The position numbers and the translations under genes were made by a program. A stretch of DNA of 64,000 nucleotides. Origin: Rhizopus sp. PT2906 (taxonomy: Eukaryota; Mucoromycota; Mucoromycetes; Mucorales; Rhizopodaceae). The stretch lies in NCBI GenBank assembly GCA_025529335.1, contig JAMYHX010000049.1, forward strand, positions 1-64,000, in the 5' to 3' direction. Shown in pieces: positions 11,467 through 23,371 of the stretch; the stretch's first letter is position 1, and every line of letters starts with the position of its first letter. Below the pieces are notes generated by a model. It was given only the letters and a program-made list of their open reading frames with translations, made no database searches and was not told where the DNA came from.

Positions 11467-12171
11467 ATGTCAAACGATATCATTCAAGTGGTTATTGGCG
11501 TTCTTGGTAAATACCTTATTTAGCTTTTATTGATAGATCATAAAAAAATAACTTTTATTATAAAAAAAGCTTTGCAAGGTGCATTCATCGAACATATGCA
11601 CATGTTAAAGAAAATCCCTCAAGTCAAGGATGTCATTGCTGTACGCACAGAGGAACAATTAAAGCAAATAGATGCATTGATTATTCCTGGAGGTGAATCT
11701 ACCTCGATGGCTCTTATTGCCGAGCGTTGCAACATGCTCGAGCCACTCCGTGCTTTTGTTCAACAGAAGCCTACTTGGGGTACTTGCGCAGGCATGATCA
11801 TACTCGCCAAGGAAGCACACGGTGCCAAAAAGGGTGGTCAACAGCTGTTGAATGCCTTGGATGTCTCTGTGAACCGCAACCAGTTTGGTTCACAAAAGGA
11901 AAGTTTCAAGACACTGCTACATTTACCAGATATTCTCGGACAAGAGCCATTTGATGCTGTCTTTATCCGTGCACCTGTCATTTCTGAAATCAAATCTCCC
12001 AATGTCAAGGTAGTTGGTCGTTTAGAACAAAAAGTGGGACAAACAGAGGCAGAGACTGCTGTAGCCGTGCTTCAGGATCACTTGTTTGCCACTGCTTTTC
12101 ATCCAGAATTGACCAATGATAATCGTCTTCATGAATTCTTTGTTAATTTGGCCATCAAGTATAAGCAATAA
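11467..12171 (+). CDS. SNO1: PLP synthase glutaminase subunit (PdxT/Sno family)
   Basis: Two exons, 11467-11506 and 11570-12171, encode 213 aa. This is the class I glutamine amidotransferase that hydrolyses glutamine and channels ammonia to the PdxS/Snz synthase for de novo pyridoxal 5'-phosphate (vitamin B6). Visible motifs: VLALQGAF near the N-terminus, the oxyanion-hole segment IIPGGESTSM (residues 51-60), nucleophile Cys86 in WGTCAG, and the His-Glu of the triad in FHPEL near residue 190. The start ATG is followed by the conserved beta-strand IIQVVIGVLALQG once the 63-nt intron is removed. The PdxS partner is not in this window. It converges on VRG4 with 81 bp between stops. Confidence 0.94.
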
Positions 12172-12252
12172 TACCCCCCTTCCTTCTTTATTGTACTTTA
12201 GAAAAATATATATTTATTATAATAATATAGACATGAAATAAACGATGATTGT

Positions 12253-13701
12253 TCAAGATGGCAATTTCTCATTGTCTTTGGAAGCATCCATGTAACTTTG
12301 GCTTGATGCAGATGTAACGGTGATCGCCGATTTTGGAAATGCCTTTGCATAAGAGTAAACAATACCAGCGACGAATCCTACATCCAATCAAAAGTTATTA
12401 TTTATCCCCTTTTCTCTTTTTGTTTGTATTATTACCCATAAAGATGGCAGTTACATTGCCAAAGGTTGCCTTGTCTCCAAAAAAGACAATACCAGAGATA
12501 GCGATAGGTAATTTATTCAGTGATCCTACCATTGAATAGGTTGTAGAAGATGTTGTACGGACACACCAGGCAGATGCATAAGACATGCCAAATGCTGATA
12601 CTCCCGAGAATATCATTGCCCAAATACGTGCCTGGCGTTCTTCAGGAGGACTATCGTATATCGTCACTATTTTGTTTATACATTTATGTACCTTTTTACT
12701 TACAAATTAAATTCCAAGTTTTCAATAGACCAGTTTTCCAATAATAAGCTAGGTAACAGCAAGAGTGGAATAGATAAAAGATTGTTATAATAAACGGTAT
12801 CAAAATCTTTGAAATTGGTCAACTTGATACGCTTGCGCATATAAAGTACAAAGGCTGCTGACGACAAGCAATTAACCGCCATCCAAAAGTAACCAACAAT
12901 GATCTTGGCCTCTGCCAATGTAACATTGAGCACTGAATCAAGAGCATTAAACACGTCATTCCAACCAGCAATAACAGATGACAATGTCTAGACCAAATAA
13001 TGTCAAAATAAACATATATACTATTGATCTAACTTACCATGAGTGCAAAAGAGAGCATCATTAAAGAAGAAACGCTTCCACCAAACCAAAGGACCTCACC
13101 ATAAGCGATCAGGATAATAGTCAAGTTTTTAAATATAGTATATACAGGAATAGGTAAGTACTGCAATGCTTTTGAACCCGTATAAATCATGGCAACCAAG
13201 AAGATGACAATTGGGTACCATTTCTTTGCTTCTTCATGATTATATTCGCGGTATTTGATCAAGTTTAAAAACTTAAATGCTTGAAGAAACAAAATAGTGA
13301 CGATACTCTGACATATTTGTATTAGCTCCTTTTCTTTTCTTTTTAACATCATTTACCTGCACAGTTAGCAAGAGAAAGACCATATTAAAATCACCACTGA
13401 CCACGTACTTGTTGGTCACTGTCATGACGATACTCGCGATACAATAGCTAAAGATAGGTAAGCCTGCCTTTACAGCTGGAGACACCGAGGATACTTTGTT
13501 AGAAGCAACAACTGAACTTTGGTTGTTATTAGGGAGCTCTAAAAGATTGCCTGTGTTGACAGTCAGGGTAATACTCTGTCCTTTTTCTTGTCTGACAAAG
13601 CCCATATGATTGAAAACAAAAGAAGAAGAAAAAGAGAGAGAGAGAAAGGAAAGCTTGGAATGTGAACGATTTGCATCCTGTTCTCTGTTTTTATAGGACA
13701 T
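12253..13701 (-). CDS. VRG4: Golgi GDP-mannose transporter
   Basis: Five exons (13357-13701, 13038-13307, 12704-12987, 12436-12650, 12253-12377) join into 412 aa. The protein is a nucleotide-sugar transporter of the DMT superfamily with about ten membrane helices. It carries the two signature motifs of GDP-mannose carriers: FKNLT in YTIFKNLTIILIAYGE, and SLNKLP (the GALNK region) in SMVGSLNKLPIAISG. It imports GDP-mannose into the Golgi lumen in exchange for GMP for protein and lipid mannosylation. The N-terminal tail of about 70 residues is longer than in yeast Vrg4. An internal Met at about residue 33 could be an alternative start. The end of exon 3 was placed so that the frame enters PPEERQARIWAMIFSG. 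Confidence 0.92.
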
Positions 13702-14212
13702 GTTCCCTTCATATTGTTGTCTTTGGACCCTGCTTGTTTATATCAAACATACCAGAGACGAAAGTAATAATTTCCATATAAAGACAGTAACTTAAGGAGA
13801 GTCTCTTGTAAACTAACCAATCGTATCAGGCTGAAAGAAATCGGACCGCTTATGAGGAACAGCGCGGAGTTTGAACAGATCAATGAGACAATACAAAGTG
13901 CATCAAGGGACAATGTCTCAGGGCATTGTCAAGGTTTAAGCATGTATAAGAAACCAGTTTTTCCACTTTGAATACCAGATTGTACAAGTGGAGGAAGGGG
14001 GAAGCGATCGTCTTGTAAATCCTGTTATATTTATTTATTTTCAGGTCCCAAGTTACTGAATGAATGGCGGGAAAAAATACAACCCTTTTTTTTTTAGCAG
14101 ATTACTAAAATTTTTCCCACTCCACACTGTCCATCGGCATAAAAGCCTTCTGACATGCTATAATTTCTTTTCTTCTTCCTGCCACTTTATTTATATATTT
14201 TGATAATTCCTT
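13702..14212. promoter_or_regulatory. divergent promoter region VRG4 / acyl-CoA ligase
   Basis: A 511-bp spacer between two divergently transcribed genes. I see no ORF. It is AT-rich with homopolymer T runs near 14090. No specific factor site can be supported. Confidence 0.4.
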
Positions 14213-16072
14213 ATGGTTATTTATAAATCCACCTTTCCTGAAGTTTCACTTCCTAACGTCGATATCTTTTCATTTGTTTTCAATAACAATGAATTCAACC
14301 AAAACAAAGACTTGAATTCACCCTTATTTATTGATGGAGAATCAGGAAAGAGTCTTAGTTGGAACCAGGTCAAAGAGCAATCCTCTTTACTGGCTAGAGG
14401 TTGGAAGGAGAACGTAGGCTTAAAGCAAGACGATACTGTTGCTGTATTTGCTCCAAATCAATATGATCATGCTGTCCTTTACTTTTCTTTACTCGCAACC
14501 AAGTGTACAATTACCCCAGGGTAAAGACTGACATGTTCACTTTTCATCATATACTCACTTTTTTTTTTGGTAGAAATCCCGCTTACACAGAACCTGAATT
14601 TGAGCATCAGATTCGGAATTCAAAGGCAACAGCACTTGTAACCATCCCTGCTCTGCTCCCTATACTTCTCAAGGTCTGCGATAAAATTGATCTTGCTCGA
14701 AGCAGGGTGTTTTTGTTTGGCGATAAAGAGGTTGAAGGATGCCGTCCATTCAGATCAATTGCTGGAACAAAGCCCATCGAGACACCCATTCAAGGCGTTG
14801 ACCCTAACAATGATGTTGCATTCATATGTTATTCAAGTGGAACAACAGGTCTTGCAAAAGGTGTCATGTTGACGCACAAGAACTTTATTTCACAAACCCT
14901 TCTTTACATCGCCAGTGATGGAACCGAAATACAAAACGACTGTGTTCTTGGCTTTTTACCCTTTTATCATATCTATGGTTTGAACAGCTTGATCATCACA
15001 ACTTCTTACAAGCTCATTCCTACTGTGGTCATGCCTCGGTACGATATTGAACTCATGTGTCAATTGATTCAAAAGTATAAGGTAAAGACCGCGGTCATTG
15101 TTCCTCCTGTGGCTATTCATCTTGCCAAAGCTCCTGTTGTTAGCAAGTATGACTTGAGCTCTATTGAACGTTTGGGTTGTGGTGCTGCGCCATTAGGTAA
15201 AGAGCACATTGATGCTTTAAAGAAGCGTATTCCTGTTACAGTGAAACAAGGGTAAGTTTATATAAAGAAGAGGGGTAATAATAAGAATTCTAACTTGATG
15301 ATTTAACAGATACGGTATGACCGAAACAACTTCTGGTGTTATCCTTCAAACTACAGAACATTGCTCACCAGGTAAGATGAAAACTACTTTTGTGTGTGTG
15401 TGTGTATGTGCTGACAATACGCATCAGGATCTATTGGTATCTTGGCCCCAAATATTGAATGTAAGATTGTTGATGAAAATGGCAAAGGTAAGTCTTTTTC
15501 AAGCGTGGGCTGAGCCTGTTTATAAACCATTTATTTTAGAACTTGGTGATGATCAAGAAGGCGAACTTTTATTCCGTGGTCCTTCCATCATGAAGGGTTA
15601 TCTGGATAACCCCAAGGCAAATGCAGAAACTTTCACTGCAGATGGTTGGATGCGTACAGGTGACATTGGTAAATTCGATTCAAAGACTCAGGAGTTCTAC
15701 ATTGTGGATCGTATTAAGGAGCTGATCAAGTACAAGGGATACCAAGTCGCTCCTGCAGAACTAGAGGCTGTTATCATGGGTATGGACATCGTAGCTGACT
15801 GCTGTGTGGTTGGTGTCTACGATGATAGCCAGGCAACTGAACTTCCTCGTGCTTATGTTGTCCTTCAACCTGGTGTTGAACGTAATGAAAAGACAGGAGC
15901 CTTGATCGAGGCGTTTGTTGCAAAGAGCGTTACTAGTCATAAGAAGTTACGTGGAGGTGTTCGATTTATTGATGCTGTTCCAAAGAGTCCTAGTGGAAAG
16001 ATCCTTAGACGACAAGTGAGAGAATGGGTCAAGAAGGAACAACAAGAAACTACGGCAAGAGCTCGTTTGTAA
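14213..16072 (+). CDS. 4-coumarate-CoA ligase-like acyl-CoA synthetase, peroxisomal
   Basis: Five exons (14213-14520, 14574-15251, 15310-15371, 15428-15487, 15540-16072) give 546 aa. It is an ANL-superfamily adenylating enzyme: the P-loop SSGTTGLAKGV lies near residue 190, GYGMTET is motif A5, TGDIG and YIVDRIKELIKYKGYQV mark the hinge, and PKSPSGKILRR carries the catalytic C-terminal lysine. These enzymes activate a carboxylic acid with ATP and transfer it to CoA. The protein ends in ARL, a good PTS1 signal, so a peroxisomal role such as fatty or aromatic acid activation is likely. The acid substrate cannot be predicted. In fungi lacking lignin, the 4CL label describes homology rather than coumarate use. 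Confidence 0.92.
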
Positions 16073-16413
16073 AAAAATAAAAAAAGACATTGCACTTTAT
16101 CTTGCATGCTTTTTACACATAAATGAGTTTATAGAAGCTATTTTTGTTTATTTTACTTTATCCTTTATGTATTAGTAGTTTACTCATGGCTACCACATAG
16201 ACCATAGATCCTCTATTTTCATATATGACAATATATTGACAGCATTTGCATGTAAATGACAGTTGTAGATCCTCTCTCTCTATAAAACTCTCTTTTGAAT
16301 ATCTTATTTATGCTCTTTTTCAATGAACAATTTGCTTTGATTGTAGTAGACTTATTAGACGTACCAAACATAGCTGCATGTGCTATATAACCAAGGCTTC
16401 ATGATCATCAGCT
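16073..16413. other. intergenic, 3' end of acyl-CoA ligase
   Basis: An AT-rich spacer of 341 bp without an ORF. It presumably holds the 3' UTR of the ligase gene and the promoter of the following frame. Confidence 0.4.
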
Positions 16414-17041
16414 ATGCAAGAAAGCCAAAAGCAAACAATAGAAAACGACGATGACAGTGTACGCTTATTAAAGATGATGGTTCCCCGTTTGAAAGAGTGC
16501 TCTCATATACAACAAACATATGTTTCTATTTCATGCAATTGTAAAGACTCAATGGTTAGGAGGATATGTCGTGCTTGGAGTTGGTTCAAAAGACAGACAA
16601 GGTAAACGGGGACAATGTATATAAGCTGGTCTGGTAAGAAGAAACAGCCATTTTACCCCTCTTGACATGTAATAAGCTCTGTTTCTACTAGTGACCATCC
16701 AAGAATTAAGAAGATCATCATCAGTTAAACACCTTCTGACAGATACAACCTTTGACCACGAAGAATCCTTCGACTTTCTTGAGCAACAAATTGCTTTCAA
16801 ATACTGTTTTACGCTTTATTCAACGGTCAAAATGAATAAAGAAGGGACCATACGAGATGAGTATATTCAGTCAAAAACAGGACGTGATCTTATAATAAAG
16901 GCCATGTTGTCTGTATTTGAATATGATTTACACACAGAAAGGATAAACTGGATCAAAATATCCTGCATAATAATTATAGCCTTTTTCCAATTCCGTCTTT
17001 TTTTAAGCAAAAATGTGCGACATGAAGCTGCAAACGTATAA
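16414..17041 (+). CDS. unassigned protein with C-terminal membrane segment
   Basis: A 116-codon frame (16691-17041) contains LRRSSSVKHLLTD, then DHEESFDFLEQQIAFKYCF and, near the end, a hydrophobic segment WIKISCIIIIAFFQF followed by a basic residue, like a tail anchor. It joins in phase, through an intron at about 16602-16692, to an upstream frame reading KTQWLGGYVVLGVGSKDRQ. That frame could start at ATG 16520, or be joined to the 16414 ORF by another intron. The first exon is therefore uncertain. I do not recognise the family. A signalling adaptor is possible from the composition, but unsupported. Confidence 0.4.
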
Positions 17042-17209
17042 TCTATAGGCGGGCTCTTTACCCCTTTTAGATACACATGACGTTTTTCCATACACATTGA
17101 TTAAAAAGTCAGCCAATAGAGTGTTGGCTGGCAAAACATTTATTCCGAAAGAAATCACAATGATGTTTAATTTTATTTTTGATCTCTTTTGACATTATTT
17201 CTTCTTTTT

Positions 17210-20200
17210 ATGGATGACATAGAATTATCAAATCAATCCACCCGACACACTGAAAATACACAAGATAAAAGTGTGCATGGGATGATCCCCGAGGCTTCAA
17301 AGACATCAGTCTTGGATAGACTAAAGTCGATTATACCACCACTGCCTCTGTTAAGACCCATGTTAAAAGGAAGCTTAGCTATCTTGATCGCCTTGATATT
17401 TGTATTTGTTGATAGGTTGAGAAATGTATTTGGGCAAGGCATCATTTTGGTGCCAATTGGAACTGTGCTCAATTTTCCATTTAGACCTGTTGGTAAAGAG
17501 CGATCATAAAAGTAAAAATAATATTCAATGACATTGTTCTTTTATTATAGGGTCCGCATTAGAGGTAATTTTGGAAATAAAGGTACAGGATTTGATAATT
17601 AATAAAGGTTAGATTTCGATACAAAGTTTATTTATTTCTCTCGTTGGATCAGCATGGAGCATTTTAGGTAAAGCAGAAAAGAAAAAAAAAGAGAAAAGAG
17701 AACTAATAGATCATCTGTTAGCTATGTATCTGGCAAATCTTGCTCGCGATCCGACCATACATTTACCTGTTCAACCTAATTCAAGTGCTATTTTGGCTAT
17801 TTTCTTACTAATCTCTGTATTTGCCATCACCTATCTTCGTGTTAAAAGCCAGCAAGGTAAGATGAATGTATGTTACAAGATGATTCTAATACCCCTCTGT
17901 TTTTATTGTAGCATTTCTTGCAAGCATCTTTGGTAGTATAATCCTTGTGGTAAGTTGAGGTGAAGAGCATTTTGGATGCCATTGTATTAAACATTTTTGT
18001 AGTTTTCCATCACTCAAGCATCTGTCACACCAGGCTTTCAACCTGTGATAGTTGTAAGTTCAAAAAATAAAAGCTCAAAAAAGAACAAAACAACTGATCT
18101 GTTTGATAGTATACATTTTTAAAACCTATCGCCATGTCTACAGCCATTGCACTTGCTGTCGATCTGTTGATATGGCCAGACGATAGTATGACAAAGTTCA
18201 TGCTGATGCTTACGAAATCACTGAGAGAATATAACGGATTCTTTGAAGAGCATGCGCATAATTTTTTGACATTGGCCACAAGTGCATCTACAACAACACT
18301 GCCTACCCTTCATGCTCGACTTCAGGGCACTATTTTGGCACTCATTGACAGTAAACGAGAGGTTCAACGTGAGATCATGTGGAGTCGACTATCGCAACAG
18401 GACGCAAGCACATTAACGCGAATCATAAAACAGATGCGTACACCACTTTACGGTATTGGTCTCAGCTTGTTGAGCAAATCCGATCTTTTAAACAAGGGCG
18501 AATTGGGTTCGAATGGAGATGAAGAGAAGGACATGTTTGTTCAAACGCTTGCTGATATGAGAAAACTCAGTCAAGAACTCACAGATACCTGTGTCGAAGC
18601 GCTCTCAGAGTGCAGTGCTCGATTGATCAAGTTTGGTGACCAGCCGAGGACGTTAAAGAGTACTTTGCTGTGGCCATTTCCTCGAATTTTCTTATGGAAC
18701 CGATCAGAACTGAAGGTACCATCCAATGACTCTGGGCTGAAGGAACGCCTAGACAGACTGGTGGATCGATACGAACTCGAAATGAAGCATGGAACACTCT
18801 CGTTTATAAATTCAAAGACAGATGTACAGAACCATTTCAACAGTCTATTCCAAATAATCTATCTCTTTCAGTTCAACCTGATCTCCCACGCCAGGAACTT
18901 ACAGGAACTACTCGCATTCGTTCAAAACCTCGAATCGACACGAACCAGAAAACAACTATGGTTTCCTCGTATCGGATTACGCAAATGGCTATCCAAGACT
19001 CAACGTGTGGACGCCACCATGGGCGGCTTGACCGTGAACAATATGACGAGCCAGAACGACATGACCTTATCACGCACCATGACGGCACCAAATGAACTGG
19101 AGCGACAGGAAGATCTGGGGCTTTTAGGACAGAAGAACAAGGCAGGCAAAGTAACGTATCCGCGTGATCCGGATGTGAATCCACCCGAAACGGCTTTCGA
19201 AAAGTTCTTTTACAGCTTGTATCAGGTTATCTTGTGGGCTCAAACTGTCGAGACTGGTTTTGCGATCAAGACGGCAAGTGGGTTTGTTCTCTTATCTTTG
19301 CCTGCGTTTTTGCCTCAGAGTGCTTCCTGGTTCTTTGCCTGGCGAGGACAGTGGGCTACAGTGACGCTAATGATGTGGATGTCGCCTCTGGCAGGCATGT
19401 TTCTATTTGGGTAAGTGATAACATTCTTTTTTTTTTTTTGGCAAGATGACTCATGTGATGTAGAACTGTGCTAAGAGTTATTGGTACTGTCGCAGGAGGC
19501 GTCTTGGGTATTATTGTTTGGGAAATTACGCGCGGAAATCCTTATGGTCTTGCGGTCCTGATGTTTATACTGATGATGCCACTGTATTATTTATTCTTTA
19601 CTAACAAGATGCTGTCTCCTTTGGTTATTATGATTCAAATTACTTGTATCTTGGTCATTTGTTACGAATATCAGTATGTTACGAGCGGAGTTGCGGTATA
19701 TGATTCAGCCGAAGTGGTGGCAGGCAAGGTAAGCAGGTTTCAGGAGGGGTTAGATGTCCCCACTCATTTTTTGTGTTTTCTTTATATGTATAGCGTATGT
19801 TATTGGTCAGCATAGGTGTTGCAGCAGCAGCCATCTTGTCCATCCTTCCCAAACCTGTGACGGGTCGAGTAGAGCTACGCAAACGGATATCTCTGACACT
19901 TCATGACATTAGTAAGCTGTACGGCATTCTTGTTGGAGACATCATTTCCAACTACGACAACCGTATCGAGCAAACTCCGCGATTGAACAAATCACTACGG
20001 AAACTGTTTTTAGATATTCGACGACAGGTTGCAGACGCAAGAAGCCATCTTCAGTTATCAAAACTAGAGCCACCATTAAGAGGCAAGTTTCCATATGAGA
20101 CATATGCTGTACTTGTAGAAAAGGTAGACAATATGGCAGACTTACTGATCGGAATGGCTTATGCTGTAAAATCAATTGATCGATCATGGCAGAGAAATCT

Positions 20201-20573
20201 TGTGAGTGCGATGCGAGATGAACGCACAGAATATGTAAGGATTTAACATCAATGGATTGTATACTCATCTCTTTTTTGTTAGATGGCCTTTATCATGGGA
20301 CTTATGAAACTCCTTTCTGCAACAATGGCATCTAAAATAGCACTGCCGCCATTCATCGTGTCACCTAATGACATACGGGATCGATTTGGAAAACGACTAG
20401 CGTCTGAGATTGTTCAATGTCCAGGACGTCTAGATAATGCCACGTTCCCCAACTATTGTGCATTTACAATGAACGCCATCTATTTTGTGAATGAACTGTC
20501 GGTCGTCTTGGACTGTATCAAGCAACTTGTGGGTGTAGAAGACCCAGAACAGTGGATAGTTTTACATTCCTAA
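17210..20573 (+). CDS. ArAE/BRE4-type integral membrane transporter-like protein
   Basis: Ten exons (17210-17492, 17551-17564, 17613-17667, 17710-17856, 17912-17949, 18003-18053, 18110-19410, 19464-19728, 19794-20234, 20283-20573) give 961 aa. There are two clusters of membrane helices: one near the N-terminus (PMLKGSLAILIALIFVFVDR to AIALAVDLLIW) and one in the second half (from about residue 640 on). They flank a soluble domain of about 400 residues. This layout matches the fungal family related to aromatic-acid exporters and aluminium-activated malate transporters (ArAE_2/DUF2421, yeast Bre4). Substrate and compartment are unknown; ER or plasma membrane are the usual suggestions. The exons of 14, 38 and 51 nt are supported by phase and by continuous hydrophobic helices across junctions. 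Confidence 0.82.
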
Positions 20574-20686
20574 TAAATCTGATCATAATAATGCTTTTTT
20601 CAAAGACCGATCTTTTTCCCTTTTTTTTTTCTTTGGTTGACTCAGCCCATTATAATAATAAAGAAAAGAAACAAGATAATCACGCA

Positions 20687-21508
20687 ATGTACACATTACT
20701 TCATGGACTTTATAATTATCTTACGAGAAAAGAAGAGTTTTATGTGCTAATTATTGGACTTGATAACGCTGGAAAGACGGTAAGTAAATAATAAAAAGTA
20801 TATATACAACTAAATAAATATAAATATATATATATATTTATACAAATATAGACTTTATTAGAACGTATAAAGTCCATCTATTTAGGAGTATCAGGGTTAG
20901 CACCAGATAAGATTGCGCCTACTGTTGGTTTAAATAGTAATAATAACTAGAAATGTATAATGAATATCTAATGTATAAACTTTATCCTAGTTGGTCGAAT
21001 AGATATTCAATCTTCAAGGATTAATTTTTGGGATTTAGGAGGACAAAGAGAGCTCCAACCGATATGGGAGAGATATTATGCTGAATGTCACGCCATTGTA
21101 TTTGTTGTAGATTCTACAGATCCAAAAAGATTAGAAGAATGTAGAGATACTTTTGGTATTTGGTCCTAAAAATGGGAACGAGCATATGATCTCACATTGA
21201 AATATAGAAACAATGATTACCAATGATGCAATCGAAGGTGTTCCTATTTTGATGTTGGCAAATAAACAAGATGTTCAAGGTGCATTACGCGTAGAAGAAA
21301 TAAAGGAAGTCTTTAATAAAATAGCAGTCAAATTGGGAGCAAGAGATTCCAGAGTGTTGCCTGTGAGTGCACTTGAAGGGTAAGTAGTGACATAATCACG
21401 ATGACTTTATCTCATATTATGTATAGTCATGGTGTAGAAGAGGCTATTGACTGGTTAATACTACGATTACAAAGAAATAAAATCAATCGACCTCCTGTCT
21501 TTCGTTAA
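20687..21508 (+). CDS. ARFRP1: ARF-related small GTPase ARFRP1 / yeast Arl3
   Basis: Five exons (20687-20779, 20852-20936, 20991-21155, 21208-21379, 21427-21508) give 198 aa. Motifs: GLDNAGKT (P-loop), the switch threonine in APTVGLN, WDLGGQ (switch II), NKQD and SAL. The N-terminus is MYTLLHGLYNYL. There is no Gly2, so no myristoylation; instead Met-Tyr is a NatC acetylation signature, which in yeast Arl3 and human ARFRP1 directs the protein to the trans-Golgi through Sys1. It then recruits ARL1 and golgins. The length agrees with the family (about 200 aa). Confidence 0.95.
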
Positions 21509-21678
21509 AAGAGTGAGGTTAACATTTCTGACACGTGGATACATAAAATAGGACGACTTCAAAATAACGCCTGATCACAAGTCCTATTGTATGGTAGCAA
21601 AAGGAAATTTGTTTTGAATAGGAAAAAGGGGAAAGGAACACAAAAATAGCGTAACGTATGGCAACAAATGAATAAATC

Positions 21679-21896
21679 TATATAAGCAGCTTGTCCTTTT
21701 GGAACTCTTTATTTCTCTAGTTTACGAACTTTTTTCTTTTTTCTTGTTTTTATATTCAAGAAAAAACCCCCCTTATAACAAACTACTCTAAGCGCTTTTA
21801 CGTTTTTTAACGAACTTTTTAACGACCCCTTTTTTTTTCTGTTAACGAAACTTTTCTTTTTTAACGAACTTTACGAACTTTAACGATATTATAAAC
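21679..21896 (+). promoter_or_regulatory. GAPDH promoter and leader with repeated AACGAA motif
   Basis: A TATATAAG box lies at 21679-21686. The leader just before the GAPDH start (about 21795-21890) is pyrimidine-rich and contains at least five copies of AACGAACT or close variants (AACGACC, AACGAAAC, AACGATA). Motif repetition this close to a strongly expressed gene suggests a transcriptional or translational element, but no factor is known to me. Confidence 0.55.
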
Positions 21897-23075
21897 ATGC
21901 CTATCAACGCTGGTATTAACGGATTTGGTCGTATTGGCCGTATTGTCTTACGTGCATCTCTTGATAACCCTGATGTTAACGTGGTTGCCATTAACGATCC
22001 ATTCATTGACCTCGATTACATGGTAATGTATAATGATGATACATTGAAAAAATATACTCATTCGTATGTCTAGGTCTACATGTTTAAGTACGACTCGACT
22101 CATGGCCGATTCAAAGGCACGATCGAGAAAAAGGATGGGAAACTGGTTGTGAACGGACAAGCCATCTCTGTCCACACTGAACGCGATCCCTCTCAGATCC
22201 CCTGGGCACAAGACGGTGCTGATTATGTGGTTGAATCCACGGGTGTTTTTACTACCAAGGAAGCTGCCTCGGCTCATCTCAAAGGTGGGGCGAAGAAAGT
22301 GATCATCTCTGCTCCTTCGGCGGATGCACCCATGTTCGTATGTGGTGTCAACCTGGACAAGTACTCGTCTGACATGACTGTGATTTCAAATGCGTCTTGT
22401 ACAACCAACTGTCTGGCTCCCTTAGCCAAGGTCATTCATGATAACTATGGTATTATCGAAGGCCTGATGACGACGGTGCACGCAACAACTGCTACTCAAA
22501 AGACAGTCGATGGTCCTTCCAACAAGGATTGGAGAGGTGGGCGTGGCGCAGGTGCAAATATCATTCCATCTTCTACTGGTGCTGCCAAAGCGGTGGGTAA
22601 GGTCATTCCCGAGTTAAACGGCAAATTAACTGGTATGGCGTTCAGAGTGCCTACTCCGGATGTCTCCGTAGTTGATTTAACTGTGCGACTTGAAAAGGTA
22701 AAACGATACTTGGAGGCAAAGCGTTTCACATAACTAAAATAATGTATATTAGCCTGCCTCTTATGATGAAATCAAGGCAGTCATCAAGAAAGCGTCTGAA
22801 GAAGGGCCTCTCAAGGGCATTCTTGGCTATACTGATGATCAAGTGGTCAGTACAGATTTCCTAAGTGACACTCATTCATCTGTTTTCGACGCTAAAGCCG
22901 GTATTCAATTATCACCAACGTTTGTGAAACTCATCTCGTGGTATGATAATGAATATGGTTACAGGTAACGCGCTAAATACACAATAATTTTGTTTGGGGT
23001 TATACTCATTTTATTTATAGTACGAGAGTGGTGGATCTGATAGCTCATATTGCAAAAGTAGATGGCGCGCTATAA
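21897..23075 (+). CDS. TDH: glyceraldehyde-3-phosphate dehydrogenase
   Basis: Four exons (21897-22022, 22074-22697, 22753-22964, 23021-23075) encode 338 aa, the standard length. The enzyme oxidises glyceraldehyde-3-phosphate to 1,3-bisphosphoglycerate with NAD+ in glycolysis. GFGRIGRIV is the NAD-binding loop, NDPFIDLDYM follows the nucleotide fold, and the catalytic cysteine is in SNASCTTNC (about residue 151). TATQKTVDGPS and SSTGAAKAVGKV are the phosphate-binding loops, and WYDNEYGYS sits near the end. It converges on the truncated Slh1-type helicase gene, 296 bp stop to stop. Confidence 0.97.
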
Positions 23076-23371
23076 TCTCCCTTCCTATCTAAAAGTTCAA
23101 TCCCAAACTCAAAAAAAGTTGACGAAAAAAAAAATAAGCCAAAAAAAAAAACAACACAAAATACCCTTTTCCCTCCCCTTTACTTTCCTTTTCAAATCCT
23201 CCCGTTTTTTTTTTATTTTCCTCCTTCTCAATCCATCTTTTTTTTTATATATGATTTTTTGTATGTTGTAAATTTAATATGTTAATCTATATGTGATCAC
23301 ATTGTGTATATGCAAAATAAAACTGAATTCTAGAATTTAAACTTTTATATAATGTTACACTTTTGTTTATT

